Source: Pseudoalteromonas xiamenensis
GTDB lineage: Bacteria > Pseudomonadota > Gammaproteobacteria > Enterobacterales > Alteromonadaceae
Strand: one strand, 5' to 3'
DNA: 64,000 nucleotides
NCBI RefSeq assembly: GCF_042431545.1
Contig: NZ_JBHLYX010000009.1
The notes beneath the pieces are model-generated. The model worked only from the letters and a program-made list of their open reading frames with translations. It did no database searches and was not told the origin of the DNA. The position numbers and the translations under genes were made by a program. This document shows positions 16,991 to 26,458 of this stretch, piece after piece; positions within the stretch are counted from its first letter, which is position 1; every line of letters begins with the position of its first letter.

Positions 16991-18325
16991 ATGAGTGAAA
17001 TCGAATCACCAGTCGCAAAGCGGCTGAGTAAATATCACAAATTTATTAAACCCTATGCCGTCGCTGTTGCTGGTAGCTTAACGCGTGTAGTGGGGCTTAC
17101 TCTTGAAGCGAAGGGTCTTAGTGCTCCTGTAGGTAGTCAGTGCAAAATTGAAACGGCACGTGGATTTATCGATGCAGAAGTAGTCGGTTTTAACGATGAC
17201 ACTTTGTACTTAATGCCGAATGATCACATTTCGGGTGTGTTACCTGGGGCCCGAGTTATTCCCAAATTGCATGACGCAGGCCTTCCTGTAGGTATGGGAC
17301 TGCTTGGTCGTGTTGTCGATGGGCTAGGTCGCCCGCTTGATGGACTTGGTGCCATTGATGCAGAAACGCACCTTAAGTTTGCCGCTGAGCCAATTAATCC
17401 ATTAGCAAGACGTCCAATCGATGCCCCTATGGATGTTGGCGTAAGAGCAATTAACAGCATTATTACGGTTGGCCAAGGCCAACGTATGGGATTGTTTGCA
17501 GGGAGTGGTGTTGGTAAATCCGTTCTACTAGGCATGATGACTCGTGGTAGTGAAGCGGATGTGATCGTGGTTGGTTTGGTCGGTGAGCGTGGCCGTGAGG
17601 TTAAAGAGTTTATCGAAGAAATTCTCGGTGTTGAGGGGCGTAAACGTTCTGTTGTGGTTGCGGCACCCGCTGATGCATCCCCGTTAATGCGTTTAAAAGG
17701 TTGTGAGAGTGCGGTAACGATTGCTGAGTACTTCCGCGACCAAGGATTAAATGTTTTGCTTCTACTTGACTCTGTGACGCGATACGCAATGGCCCAACGT
17801 GAAATTGCGCTCGCCGTCGGTGAACCTCCAGCAACCAAAGGATACCCACCATCAGTATTTGCGAAACTTCCTGCTTTGGTTGAGCGGGCTGGAAATGGGG
17901 GAGAAGGACAGGGATCTATCACCGCTTTCTTTACCGTACTAAGTGAAGGGGATGACTTGCAAGACCCAATTGCGGACGCGGCTCGTGCTATTTTGGACGG
18001 TCATATTGTTTTGTCACGTGAATTGGCGGACAGTGGTCATTATCCAGCCATTGATATCGAAAAATCGATAAGTCGTGTAATGCCACAAGTCGTGTCGGAA
18101 AGTCACATGTTACAGGCTCGCACGGTAAAACAGATTTATTCCCTCTATCAGCAAAACAGAGACATGGTGACACTCGGTGCTTATCAACGAGGTAGTGATC
18201 CTGCTTTGGACCAAGCAATTAATATGATGCCTGCGGTAAAACACTTTTTGCAACAAGGCATGAAGGACGTTATTACTTACGATGACTGCTTGCAAGGGCT
18301 TGCACAATTATTAGGACAACGCTAA
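16991..18325 (+). CDS. fliI: FliI: flagellum-specific export ATPase
   Basis: F1-beta-like ATPase of 444 residues. Walker A is GSGVGKSV near residue 172, Walker B is LLLLDSVTRYAMAQREIALA, and VGERGREVKEF is the family loop. The N-terminal beta-barrel and C-terminal helical domain are complete. FliI energises unfolding and delivery of flagellar substrates to the export gate, working with FliH and FliJ encoded on either side. Its stop overlaps the fliJ start (TAATG). Confidence 0.97.
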   Translation: MSEIESPVAKRLSKYHKFIKPYAVAVAGSLTRVVGLTLEAKGLSAPVGSQCKIETARGFIDAEVVGFNDDTLYLMPNDHISGVLPGARVIPKLHDAGLPVGMGLLGRVVDGLGRPLDGLGAIDAETHLKFAAEPINPLARRPIDAPMDVGVRAINSIITVGQGQRMGLFAGSGVGKSVLLGMMTRGSEADVIVVGLVGERGREVKEFIEEILGVEGRKRSVVVAAPADASPLMRLKGCESAVTIAEYFRDQGLNVLLLLDSVTRYAMAQREIALAVGEPPATKGYPPSVFAKLPALVERAGNGGEGQGSITAFFTVLSEGDDLQDPIADAARAILDGHIVLSRELADSGHYPAIDIEKSISRVMPQVVSESHMLQARTVKQIYSLYQQNRDMVTLGAYQRGSDPALDQAINMMPAVKHFLQQGMKDVITYDDCLQGLAQLLGQR

Positions 18326-18771
18326 TGGCTAATAACAAACTAGATCTATTGTATAAGCTTGAAAGTGAGAAAGAAGAAACGCTTCGCAAGACGTTTTTAC
18401 AAGCACAGCGTTATTTTCAAGACAATCAACAAAAAATGAATGGCTTGAGTCAATTCCGTTTGGAATACATGCAGCAGTTGCATGTGAAAGCCCAAAATGG
18501 CTTAACAAGCAATACGTTTCGTCAATACCACTCCTTTATTAATAAAATCGAAGAAGCGGTTAGCCAGCAAGCCAAAGTGGTGAATACCGCAAAACAAGTA
18601 GTTGAACAACGACGGAAATTATGGATTCAGCAACAGGCAAAAGCCAAAGCCATTGCGAAGTTAATTGAAAAGCAACAGCTTGCAATTAAACAAAAGCAGG
18701 ACAAAGCAGAACAAAAAATGTTGGACGAATTCGCCACCATTCAGTTTTTCCAACGACGTCAAGCAGTGTAA
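18325..18771 (+). CDS. fliJ: FliJ: flagellar export stalk protein
   Basis: Protein of 148 residues, nearly all coiled coil with abundant Gln and Lys, as expected for FliJ, the central stalk that links the FliI hexamer to FlhA and escorts empty chaperones. It starts one base before the fliI stop ends and closes the fliEFGHIJ unit. The next sigma-54 promoter begins 2 bases after its stop, so fliK onward can be transcribed separately. Confidence 0.9.
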   Translation: MANNKLDLLYKLESEKEETLRKTFLQAQRYFQDNQQKMNGLSQFRLEYMQQLHVKAQNGLTSNTFRQYHSFINKIEEAVSQQAKVVNTAKQVVEQRRKLWIQQQAKAKAIAKLIEKQQLAIKQKQDKAEQKMLDEFATIQFFQRRQAV

Positions 18772-18772
18772 T

Positions 18773-18788
18773 TGGCATTTAACTTGCT
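18773..18788 (+). promoter_or_regulatory. Sigma-54 promoter upstream of fliK
   Basis: TGGCATTTAACTTGCT is a near-perfect -24/-12 element (TGGCA, then TTGCT, exact spacing). The predicted transcript starts near 18799, about 60 bases before the fliK ATG at 18859. It is the only long gap inside the fliE-flhB run besides those before fliL and flhA. Confidence 0.82.
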
Positions 18789-18858
18789 TTATCAATAAAT
18801 ATTACGGCTTGATATGCCAAATCGGAAGTAAATTGCCGCAATCTCTTTGAGGTGAACT

Positions 18859-20955
18859 ATGTTTTCAATCACGACTGCAGTTGCATCAAACCCAAGACAG
18901 GACAGCCAAAAATCGTTTATGGATGAAGATCTATCAAGCGAAAAGGGGGATGTTTTCGCCGAGGAGTTGGCATTTGCGGAAGAAAAAGTCGATAACCGTC
19001 AATTTCAACGTGATAAAAAGATAGCTGATACGGAGGTTACAGACAAACCTTCTGATAAATCGGCAAAAACAACCGACATAGAAATAGATAAGCGAATTTT
19101 AAGTGAAGCTGATGAGACGGTAGATGATGACTTATTGCTTGAACAACATGACGTTAAAGTAGATTTTGAGTCTAAAGAAGAATCAGATTCAATAAACGAG
19201 TCTGAAAGCGCAAATGATTTTTTAACGTTTCTTCAATCGTCATTGGCCACCGTTACAACGCTAAAAAGTGCGACGTACAAAGGTGAAGAAGATACCTTAG
19301 ATGAACAATCTTCTAATGATACTAATGAATCAATCGGGCAAGCGACCTCATTAGGAACACATGATTCACTCGATGAAACGGTAGCGCAAACGCAGAGCTT
19401 AGATAAGCAAGCAGAGGCTATAGCGAGTGAAGTCAGTAATAAAAAGAGTGCTGACAATCAAAGCGAGGTCAAAGCAACAAACCTCGATGAGCTAGTCTCT
19501 AAAATGGAAAAGAGTGACAAGCAAGAAACACTATCCATAGCATCATCAAACAAGGATTCACAACCGCAGATTAAGTTTGCACAGCTGCTTAACAATGAAC
19601 AAGCAAAAGAAGAAGCCAATGCCAAGGCAATCGGGCTCAAAGTAAATGAACTTGAAACGCAACTTAATAGTCTATCGACAGAGGAACAAAGTAAGTTGAA
19701 GGCTTTACTTGAAGAAAAGCTTGAACAAGGTACTTTGACGAAGGAAGAGCGTCTTATTGCGCGCCAGATTGTTAATGCGCTTAACGATGCAAAGAATGGA
19801 AATGTTACGCTTCCAGTAAAAGACTTTGTTTCTCAAAGTAGCGCTGTCAAAACGACAAATGAAAATAGTCAATCCGAAAATAACTCTAAAAGTCAGCCGA
19901 CTGCCGCTGCAATTGTAACCAATCTTTCGGCAGAGCTAACTTCTGACGTCGAAGCGGTTGAATCTATTGCTGATTCTTCACTCTTGGCGGATGGCGAGAA
20001 TGTAACGGTTGGCTCAAAAGTAGCGAATGTTGAAGATAAAGCGCCTTCGGAAAAGCGACAAATTGAACAACTTGTTTCTTCTAACAGCCAGCTAAGTAAA
20101 GGCGAGTCCAAAGATGTACAAGGTGAATCGAAAGTAGCTGCATCGGCTAAAAGTGCAGACAAGACGACTGTAGAAAACACTTTCTTTAAAGCAAACGAAG
20201 AGTCAGTGCTGCAAAAACAAAATGTTGAGCAGAAACTGGATGTATCGAAAGTGAAAGTGGATATTTTAGATGAGACTGATGTTGAGCAAGAAGAGAACAG
20301 CGCTCACCAAAACGTAGAGGAAACAAAGGGACTGGCGAGTGTTTCAGCCAAGACTACGGAGCAACCTTCTTCTATTAATCGAGTCATGCAAACCATTGCA
20401 CAACTTGCTGATTCAAACAGCCAAATTGAGTCTGCTGCCAACAAACAATTTGCAATGCAAGTCGAGCAAGCACAACATACTAATCATGCTCAGCAGGCAG
20501 CACAAAAAGTCGTAGTAGACCCTGAATTGTTGCAAGCGATGAATATCGCAAGACAAGATGCGGCGAAAGAGTTGCAAAATCGCGTTTCAATGATGCTTAA
20601 CCTGAATAATAAAGAGGCTGAGATCCGTTTGGACCCACCGGAACTTGGCAGCATGCAAATTCGTATTCGCAGCGATGCTGAACAAGCGCAAGTGAATTTT
20701 GTTGTGCAAAATCAGCAAGCAAAAGAGCTATTGGAGCAATCCATGCCAAAACTTCGTGAAATGTTAGCGGAGCAAGGTATAAACTTAGGTGAAAGCAGCA
20801 TTGAACAGGGATTTGCCGGCAATCAAGGTAATGGGGAATCGATGGGACAACAGGGCTCCAACCGTTCACTGAGTGAGCAATCAGAGCCTCAAAACGTTGA
20901 AAACTTGGCAACAAAAGCAAAATCCTCAAGTTCAGCAATAGATTACTATGCCTAA
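18859..20955 (+). CDS. fliK: FliK: flagellar hook-length control protein
   Basis: Protein of 698 residues with a GGTGA-type ribosome-binding site. The first ~530 residues are low complexity, acidic, and rich in Ser, Glu, Lys and Asn, as in the disordered ruler part of FliK. The C-terminal ~100 residues form the conserved Flg_hook domain (NNKEAEIRLDPPELGSMQIRIR and VQNQQAKELLEQSMPKLREML). FliK measures hook length and signals FlhB to switch export from hook to filament proteins. It is longer than the ~400 residues of enterobacterial FliK, and ruler length could bear on hook length. A second FliK-like gene lies at 39375-41801. Confidence 0.92.
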   Translation: MFSITTAVASNPRQDSQKSFMDEDLSSEKGDVFAEELAFAEEKVDNRQFQRDKKIADTEVTDKPSDKSAKTTDIEIDKRILSEADETVDDDLLLEQHDVKVDFESKEESDSINESESANDFLTFLQSSLATVTTLKSATYKGEEDTLDEQSSNDTNESIGQATSLGTHDSLDETVAQTQSLDKQAEAIASEVSNKKSADNQSEVKATNLDELVSKMEKSDKQETLSIASSNKDSQPQIKFAQLLNNEQAKEEANAKAIGLKVNELETQLNSLSTEEQSKLKALLEEKLEQGTLTKEERLIARQIVNALNDAKNGNVTLPVKDFVSQSSAVKTTNENSQSENNSKSQPTAAAIVTNLSAELTSDVEAVESIADSSLLADGENVTVGSKVANVEDKAPSEKRQIEQLVSSNSQLSKGESKDVQGESKVAASAKSADKTTVENTFFKANEESVLQKQNVEQKLDVSKVKVDILDETDVEQEENSAHQNVEETKGLASVSAKTTEQPSSINRVMQTIAQLADSNSQIESAANKQFAMQVEQAQHTNHAQQAAQKVVVDPELLQAMNIARQDAAKELQNRVSMMLNLNNKEAEIRLDPPELGSMQIRIRSDAEQAQVNFVVQNQQAKELLEQSMPKLREMLAEQGINLGESSIEQGFAGNQGNGESMGQQGSNRSLSEQSEPQNVENLATKAKSSSSAIDYYA

Positions 20956-21011
20956 CAACTGCTATGCTATAACCACAATAGCGCATTTTTTAGAATAAAG
21001 TGGGTGAGAAG

Positions 21012-21539
21012 ATGGCGGAAGATAATAACAGTCTAGAAATAGAAGAAACGGGCGGGAAGAAGAAACTTATCATAATCATCGCCGCAGCTGTTGTCGTTGT
21101 CGCAGGTATTATTGGTTTCTTTTTATTTTCAGGTTCGTCAGAAGAACCGGTAGAGACACTTGCTGAAGAAGTACCCGCCACCGCAGCACCAGCAGCAAAT
21201 AGTTCGAGTGCTCAAGTTGGAAGTGCGCTCTATGTTGCCATGCCAAGACCTTTTGTGTTTAACGTTCCAGGTGCCAGTCGAGACCGAATTGTACAGATTA
21301 AGGTACAACTATTAGTTCGAGGTGATGGAAACGAAGAAGTTGCTAAAAAACATATTCCACTCATTGAAGGGACACTGCTCAGCGTTTTCTCGACAACAAC
21401 TGCAGATGAGTTGAGCACAACCGCGGGTAAAGAAACACTCCGACTAACCGCGTTAGACAAAGTTCAAGAAGCATTAACCAGTGTTGAAGGCAGCAAAGTT
21501 GTAGAACGTGTGTTGTTCACTGGTTTTGTAATGCAGTAG
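21012..21539 (+). CDS. fliL: FliL: flagellar basal-body-associated protein
   Basis: Protein of 175 residues from the ATG at 21012, with GGTGAGA at good spacing; the GTG at 21000 is less likely. A short cytoplasmic acidic N-terminus is followed by one Ile/Val-rich membrane segment (about 19-40) and a periplasmic domain ending with the family C-terminus VERVLFTGFVMQ. FliL surrounds the stator and supports torque under load. It lies 9 bases before fliM. Confidence 0.93.
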   Translation: MAEDNNSLEIEETGGKKKLIIIIAAAVVVVAGIIGFFLFSGSSEEPVETLAEEVPATAAPAANSSSAQVGSALYVAMPRPFVFNVPGASRDRIVQIKVQLLVRGDGNEEVAKKHIPLIEGTLLSVFSTTTADELSTTAGKETLRLTALDKVQEALTSVEGSKVVERVLFTGFVMQ

Positions 21540-21548
21540 AGGTAGAGT

Positions 21549-22643
21549 GTGAGCGATTTACTTTCCCAAGACGAAATTGATGCGCTACTCCATGGTGTCG
21601 ATGAAGTCGAAGAGGACGACATAAACGACGATGACGGTGAAGGCAGTTCCAAAGCCTTACAATATGATTTCTCTTCTCAGGATCGTATTGTCCGTGGTCG
21701 AATGCCAACGCTCGAAATCGTGAACGAGCGCTTTGCTCGGCATATGCGTATTTCTCTATTCAATATGATGCGTCGTACCGCTGAAGTTTCAATCAACGGC
21801 GTTCAGATGCTTAAATTTGGCGAATACATCCACACACTGTTCGTTCCAACCAGTTTGAATATGGTGCGATTCCGTCCTTTAAAAGGGACTGGGCTCATTA
21901 CCATGGAAGCGCGATTAGTCTTTATCCTAGTTGATAACTTCTTTGGTGGTGATGGTCGATATCACGCTAAAATTGAAGGTCGTGAATTTACTCCTACCGA
22001 ACGTCGTATCGTGCAGATGCTTCTAAAAATCATCTTTGAGGATTATAAAGAAGCTTGGGCACCAGTAATGGACGTGTCTTTTGAATATTTAGACTCAGAA
22101 GTAAACCCTGCGATGGCGAACATAGTAAGTCCAACGGAAGTGGTCGTCATTAGTTCATTCCACATTGAACTCGACGGTGGTGGTGGTGATTTCCACATTT
22201 CCCTTCCGTATTCGATGTTAGAGCCGATCCGAGAACTGCTTGATGCGGGTGTGCAGTCTGATACAGAAGATACCGATTTGCGTTGGAGTAAAGCTTTACG
22301 TGACGAAATAATGGATGTTGAAGTTGAACTGTCCACGCAATTGCTTGAAATCGATTTGAGTTTGGCGCAGGTTATGGAGCTAAAAGCGGGTGACGTAATC
22401 CCAGTGGATATGCCTGAACACGTAACGGTATTTATAGAAGAGTTGCCGACCTTTAGAGCAAAAATGGGGCGTTCAAGAGATTTTGTTGCGCTTCAGATTA
22501 GCGAAAAGATTAAGCGACCAGAATCGGTTAAATCCGAGCTCCATGTCTTTACTAAGGGTGGTAAAAAGCTCGACAATGATGCCGAATTGGCTGAATTAGA
22601 AGAAGATCTACACTTGTCTGAAGGTGTTGATCTTGATTGGTAA
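21549..22643 (+). CDS. fliM: FliM: flagellar motor switch protein
   Basis: Protein of 364 residues starting at GTG. The N-terminal CheY-binding peptide LLSQDEIDALLHGV is intact, followed by an acidic linker, the CheC-like middle domain (MLKFGEYIHTLFVPTSLNM, RPLKGTGLITMEARLVF) and the SpoA-type C-terminal domain. FliM forms the bulk of the C-ring and converts CheY-P binding into a change in rotation. It is 26 bases before fliN. Confidence 0.97.
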   Translation: MSDLLSQDEIDALLHGVDEVEEDDINDDDGEGSSKALQYDFSSQDRIVRGRMPTLEIVNERFARHMRISLFNMMRRTAEVSINGVQMLKFGEYIHTLFVPTSLNMVRFRPLKGTGLITMEARLVFILVDNFFGGDGRYHAKIEGREFTPTERRIVQMLLKIIFEDYKEAWAPVMDVSFEYLDSEVNPAMANIVSPTEVVVISSFHIELDGGGGDFHISLPYSMLEPIRELLDAGVQSDTEDTDLRWSKALRDEIMDVEVELSTQLLEIDLSLAQVMELKAGDVIPVDMPEHVTVFIEELPTFRAKMGRSRDFVALQISEKIKRPESVKSELHVFTKGGKKLDNDAELAELEEDLHLSEGVDLDW

Positions 22644-22669
22644 TCAAGGTTTTAGCAGGGTTTTAAAGT

Positions 22670-23071
22670 ATGAGTGACGATCAAGATACAATGGATGAAT
22701 GGGCAGCAGCCCTCGCCGAAGCAGAACAAGCAGATATTGGTGCGGAACCTGAAATTGCTGAATTAGAAGAGTTTTCTGAAGGTTCTGGAACAAAACTAAG
22801 TGCAGATGAGCGCAGAAAGTTAGATACGATTTTAGACATTCCTGTAACCATTTCGATGGAAGTTGGGCGATCAAAAATCAATATTCGTAACTTGCTCCAG
22901 CTTAACCAAGGTTCAGTCGTTGAACTTGACCGCGTAGCGGGTGAACCGCTGGACGTGTTAGTCAATGGAACGCTTATTGCGCATGGTGAAGTGGTTGTGG
23001 TCAACGATAAGTTTGGTATCCGTTTGACGGACGTCATTAGCCAAGTAGAGCGAATTAAAAAATTACGATGA
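22670..23071 (+). CDS. fliN: FliN: flagellar motor switch protein
   Basis: Protein of 133 residues with an acidic N-terminal tail and the SpoA domain (LDIPVTISMEVGRSKINI, LNQGSVVELDRVAGEPLDV, VVVNDKFGIRLTDVIS). FliN forms the base of the C-ring and docks FliH for export. It overlaps fliO by 4 bases (ATGA). Confidence 0.97.
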   Translation: MSDDQDTMDEWAAALAEAEQADIGAEPEIAELEEFSEGSGTKLSADERRKLDTILDIPVTISMEVGRSKINIRNLLQLNQGSVVELDRVAGEPLDVLVNGTLIAHGEVVVVNDKFGIRLTDVISQVERIKKLR

Positions 23072-23448
23072 GTGTGCTATTTTTAGTCTTGCTTGGTTTC
23101 AGTGGTTTTGCATTTGCTGCAAACCCAGCGGATGCACAAAACGTGATGACGATGATGACTTCATTACTTGGAGTTGTGATCGTCATTTTGTTATTGGCAT
23201 GGCTTGTAAAAAAATTAAATCCTCAGCTTGGTGCGTCTGAGCACTTTAAAGTCGTGAGAAGTATGCCCTTAGGCACAAAAGAACGATTGATGATTATTGA
23301 GTTAGACGATAAACAACACCTCTTAGGGGTAACGCCCAATAGCATTAATTACCTATATCAACTCGAGAAACCTCTGCCTCAAGCTGAAATGCCGATGATG
23401 GCGAAAGGGATTTCTGAACTGCTGAAGACTTCGAAAAAAAATGAATAA
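23068..23448 (+). CDS. fliO: FliO: flagellar export gate assembly protein
   Basis: Protein of 126 residues with an N-terminal signal-like hydrophobic stretch ending in AFAANP, a second membrane segment (about 31-47, LLGVVIVILLLAWLVKKL) and a C-terminal FliO domain with MPLGTKERLMIIELDDKQHLLGV. FliO is a chaperone-like factor needed for FliP assembly. It overlaps fliN and fliP at both ends, supporting the start. Confidence 0.92.
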   Translation: MSVLFLVLLGFSGFAFAANPADAQNVMTMMTSLLGVVIVILLLAWLVKKLNPQLGASEHFKVVRSMPLGTKERLMIIELDDKQHLLGVTPNSINYLYQLEKPLPQAEMPMMAKGISELLKTSKKNE

Positions 23449-24190
23449 TGCTCTAAAGCTACTTATCTTCACAGCAATATTGTTTTATCTCCCGGGTGTA
23501 AATGCGGAAGGCATCGAAGCTTTGAGTATTACTACCACCCCTGATGGCACGCAGGAATATTCCGTAACACTGCAAGTGCTCGCGATAATGACGGCACTGA
23601 GTTTTATTCCAGCCGCGGTCATTATGATGACGTCATTTACGCGCATTATTGTTGTTCTTGGGATTTTGCGTCAGGCTATTGGTCTTCAACAATCACCTTC
23701 AAATCAAATTTTGGTTGGTATCTCGTTGTTTATGACTTTTTTTATCATGGCACCTATATTTAACCAGATAAATGACCAAGCATTACAACCGTATTTGAAG
23801 GATGAAGTTACTTCCATTCAAGCGCTTGAAATTGCAAAAGAGCCGATGAAGGCATTCATGCTCTCTCAAACGCGCATAAAGGACCTTGAAACTTTTGCTA
23901 AAATAGCGGGTTACGACAAACTTGATAAACCAGAAGATACGCCCTTTATTGTTATCATTCCGGCATTTGTAACCTCGGAATTGCAAACCGCTTTTATTAT
24001 CGGATTTATGTTTTTCATTCCTTTCCTTATCGTTGATTTGGTTGTAGCCAGTGTATTAATGGCCATGGGTATGATGATGCTTTCACCGATGATTGTTTCT
24101 TTACCGTTTAAAATAATGCTATTTGTGCTCGTAGACGGTTGGGGATTAGTCATGGGGACTCTCGCGCGAAGTTTCGGTTTGGGGGTGTAA
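23441..24190 (+). CDS. fliP: FliP: flagellar type III export gate protein
   Basis: Protein of 249 residues with a cleavable N-terminal signal peptide, then four membrane segments. Family marks are FTRIIVVLGILRQAIGLQQSPSNQILVGISLFMTFF (in pieces), FMLSQTR and a C-terminal MLSPMIVSLPFKIMLFVLVDGW. FliP forms the pentameric core of the export gate with FliQ and FliR. It is followed by fliQ after a one-base gap. Confidence 0.97.
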   Translation: MNNALKLLIFTAILFYLPGVNAEGIEALSITTTPDGTQEYSVTLQVLAIMTALSFIPAAVIMMTSFTRIIVVLGILRQAIGLQQSPSNQILVGISLFMTFFIMAPIFNQINDQALQPYLKDEVTSIQALEIAKEPMKAFMLSQTRIKDLETFAKIAGYDKLDKPEDTPFIVIIPAFVTSELQTAFIIGFMFFIPFLIVDLVVASVLMAMGMMMLSPMIVSLPFKIMLFVLVDGWGLVMGTLARSFGLGV

Positions 24191-24191
24191 T

Positions 24192-24461
24192 GTGGAACCT
24201 GAAGTATTCGTCGATATTCTTAGTGATTCGCTTTTCTTAGTCATCAAGCTTGTGTCGGCGATTGTTGTACCCGGTCTGATTGTGGGTTTATGTGTGGCCG
24301 TGTTTCAAGCGGCAACCTCAATTAACGAGCAAACACTGAGCTTTTTGCCTAGACTCATAATTACAATCGTTGCGTTAATTATTGGTGGGCATTGGCTCAC
24401 ACAAGAACTGATGGACTTTTTTACTCGTCTCGTGGAAATGATCCCAGAAATCGCGGGGTAA
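24192..24461 (+). CDS. fliQ: FliQ: flagellar type III export gate protein
   Basis: Protein of 89 residues starting at GTG, with two membrane helices and the conserved ATSINEQTLSFLPRL loop between them. Length is the family norm. Forms part of the FliPQR export channel. It is 3 bases before fliR. Confidence 0.97.
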   Translation: MEPEVFVDILSDSLFLVIKLVSAIVVPGLIVGLCVAVFQAATSINEQTLSFLPRLIITIVALIIGGHWLTQELMDFFTRLVEMIPEIAG

Positions 24462-24464
24462 AAA

Positions 24465-25244
24465 ATGGAATTTCCATTTGCCGTTGTTATTCAGTGGTTA
24501 AGTGACTTTTTGTTACCGTTAGTGCGCGTTAGTTCGATGATGATGGTGATGGCGGGACTTGGCGCTCAAAATGTGCCGAGTCGCGTTAAACTCTCAATGG
24601 CGGTTGTAACTACGTTTGTCTTAGTGCCTGCGCTTCCTCCAACTCAATTCACCGATTTATTTTCTTTATCGATGATATTTGTGGTGATCCAGCAGATGCT
24701 TATTGGTATCGCAATTGGCTTTGCTTCCTTGTTACTCTTAAACACGTTCGTTATCGCGGGTCAAATACTGGCAATGCAGACAGGGTTGGGGTTTGCCTCT
24801 GTGGTAGACCCAGCTAATGGTTTATCCGTACCTGCTGTTGGACAATTCTATTTAATTCTTGCAACCCTACTTTTTTTTGTTTTTAACGGTCATCTAATGA
24901 TGATCCAGATGGTCGCATTTAGTTTTGAAACATGGCCAATCAACGGAGAATGGTGGCCGGTTGACAATTACTGGGATATTTTGATGTGGGGAGGGTGGAT
25001 GTTTTCGACTGCCCTTGCGCTGTCTCTTGCACCGTTGACTGCTATGCTTGTTATAAACATTTCATTTGGCATCATGACTCGGGCCGCACCACAAATGAAC
25101 ATATTCTCTGTGGGCTTCGCGTTTACACTGGTAGCTGGTTTAATGATTATTTGGGCAACAATGGGAAATTTCATCACACAGTACGAGTTTCAATGGCTTA
25201 AAATGGTTGAACTAATGTGTGGTATGATTGGTTGTAGCGTTTAG
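24465..25244 (+). CDS. fliR: FliR: flagellar type III export gate protein
   Basis: Integral membrane protein of 259 residues with about six hydrophobic segments. Family marks are GLGAQNVPSRVKL, GFASLLLLNTFVIAGQILAMQTGLGFASVVDPANG (in pieces) and the C-terminal TRAAPQMNIFSVGF. FliR completes the FliPQR gate. It lies 9 bases before flhB, as in most polar flagellar clusters. Confidence 0.97.
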   Translation: MEFPFAVVIQWLSDFLLPLVRVSSMMMVMAGLGAQNVPSRVKLSMAVVTTFVLVPALPPTQFTDLFSLSMIFVVIQQMLIGIAIGFASLLLLNTFVIAGQILAMQTGLGFASVVDPANGLSVPAVGQFYLILATLLFFVFNGHLMMIQMVAFSFETWPINGEWWPVDNYWDILMWGGWMFSTALALSLAPLTAMLVINISFGIMTRAAPQMNIFSVGFAFTLVAGLMIIWATMGNFITQYEFQWLKMVELMCGMIGCSV

Positions 25245-25253
25245 GTGTAAAGA

Positions 25254-26384
25254 ATGGCTGAAGATTCCGGTCAAGAAAGAACCGAAGAACCCACCAGTAA
25301 AAAAATAGATGAAGCTCGGAAAAAGGGGCAAATTGCCCGTTCAAAAGAGTTGGGGACAACCTTTGTCCTTATTTTTTCGGCAATTGCACTGCTCATGTAC
25401 GGACCCGGTATCGCAAAAGGTTTATATAACTTAATGGGACGTATGCTTACCCTCAATCGCAATGAAACCTATGATACTACGAAGATGTTTGCGGTGTGGG
25501 GAAGTGCATTCAGTGAATTAATTTTTCCTATGGCGATGTTTGTTTTTGTCGTTGCGCTTGCCGGAATAATCGGGAATACCTTGTTAGGTGGTTTCAATTT
25601 TAGTTGGGAAGCGGCCTCTCCAAAGCCAAGTAAAATGTCGCCGATGAAAGGCCTCAAGCGCATGTTCGGTGCTCAGGCGGGTATTGAATTGATCAAAGCT
25701 ATCTTAAAGTTTTCGCTTGTCGCTGGGTTTGCGATTTTGCTTATTCAAGGGTACTTTTATGAAATACTTCATTTGAGTATTGAAAGCCCACCACAAAGTA
25801 TCGTTCATGCTTTGGAGATTTTAGCTTGGATGTTCTTAGCCTTGAGCTGCACGCTTGTCATCATTTCCGCAATTGACGCGCCTTATCAAAGTTATAATCA
25901 CCACAAGCAATTAAAAATGACACTGCAAGAAGTTAAAGACGAATATAAGAACTCAGAAGGTGACCCGATGATTAAGGGTCGTATTCGTCGAATGCAACGT
26001 GAAATGTCACAGCGAAGAATGATGCAAGATGTTCCCGACGCCGATGTTGTTGTAACGAACCCAACCCACTATTCGGTGGCACTCAAATATGATACGGAAA
26101 AGGCAGGCGCCCCAATGGTCATTGCTAAAGGGGTGGATGAGCTTGCGATGCAAATCAGAAAAGTTGCTATTGGTAATGACGTGCCTATCGTTGAATCCCC
26201 AGCATTAACGCGTTCACTTTATCATACAACGGAAGTTGGCGACCAAATACCAGAGCAACTTTTTACGGCGGTTGCACAGGTACTTGCGTACGTATTCCAA
26301 TTAAAACGTTTCAATAAAGGTCGAGGTAAGAGACCGGTGCCATTGAAAAAAGAATTACCGATCCCAGATAACTTAAAGCATTAA
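25254..26384 (+). CDS. flhB: FlhB: flagellar export switch protein
   Basis: Protein of 376 residues with the N-terminal signature ERTEEPTSKKIDEARKKGQIARSKEL, four membrane segments and a cytoplasmic domain carrying the autocleavage motif NPTH (Asn269-His272) followed by YSVALKY. Self-cleavage between Asn and Pro, with FliK, switches export from rod/hook to filament substrates. It is separated from flhA by a 74-base gap with a sigma-54 promoter. Confidence 0.97.
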   Translation: MAEDSGQERTEEPTSKKIDEARKKGQIARSKELGTTFVLIFSAIALLMYGPGIAKGLYNLMGRMLTLNRNETYDTTKMFAVWGSAFSELIFPMAMFVFVVALAGIIGNTLLGGFNFSWEAASPKPSKMSPMKGLKRMFGAQAGIELIKAILKFSLVAGFAILLIQGYFYEILHLSIESPPQSIVHALEILAWMFLALSCTLVIISAIDAPYQSYNHHKQLKMTLQEVKDEYKNSEGDPMIKGRIRRMQREMSQRRMMQDVPDADVVVTNPTHYSVALKYDTEKAGAPMVIAKGVDELAMQIRKVAIGNDVPIVESPALTRSLYHTTEVGDQIPEQLFTAVAQVLAYVFQLKRFNKGRGKRPVPLKKELPIPDNLKH

Positions 26385-26403
26385 CATTAACTTTCTATTC
26401 TAC

Positions 26404-26419
26404 TGGAATAGTTATTGCT
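26404..26419 (+). promoter_or_regulatory. Sigma-54 promoter upstream of flhA
   Basis: TGGAATAGTTATTGCT has -24 GG and -12 TTGC at exact spacing. The predicted start of transcription is near 26430, some 29 bases before the flhA ATG. This fits the separate flhA-flhF-flhG-fliA-che transcript known from Vibrio. Confidence 0.8.
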
Positions 26420-26458
26420 TTAAACTTAATGCGTCAATTTATTTTCATAAGATAACCT

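Noticed and set aside
17224..17922. Minus-strand 232-residue frame opposite fliI
   Set aside because: Ser/Pro/Arg-rich shadow frame lying wholly inside the conserved fliI sequence, with no recognisable domain.
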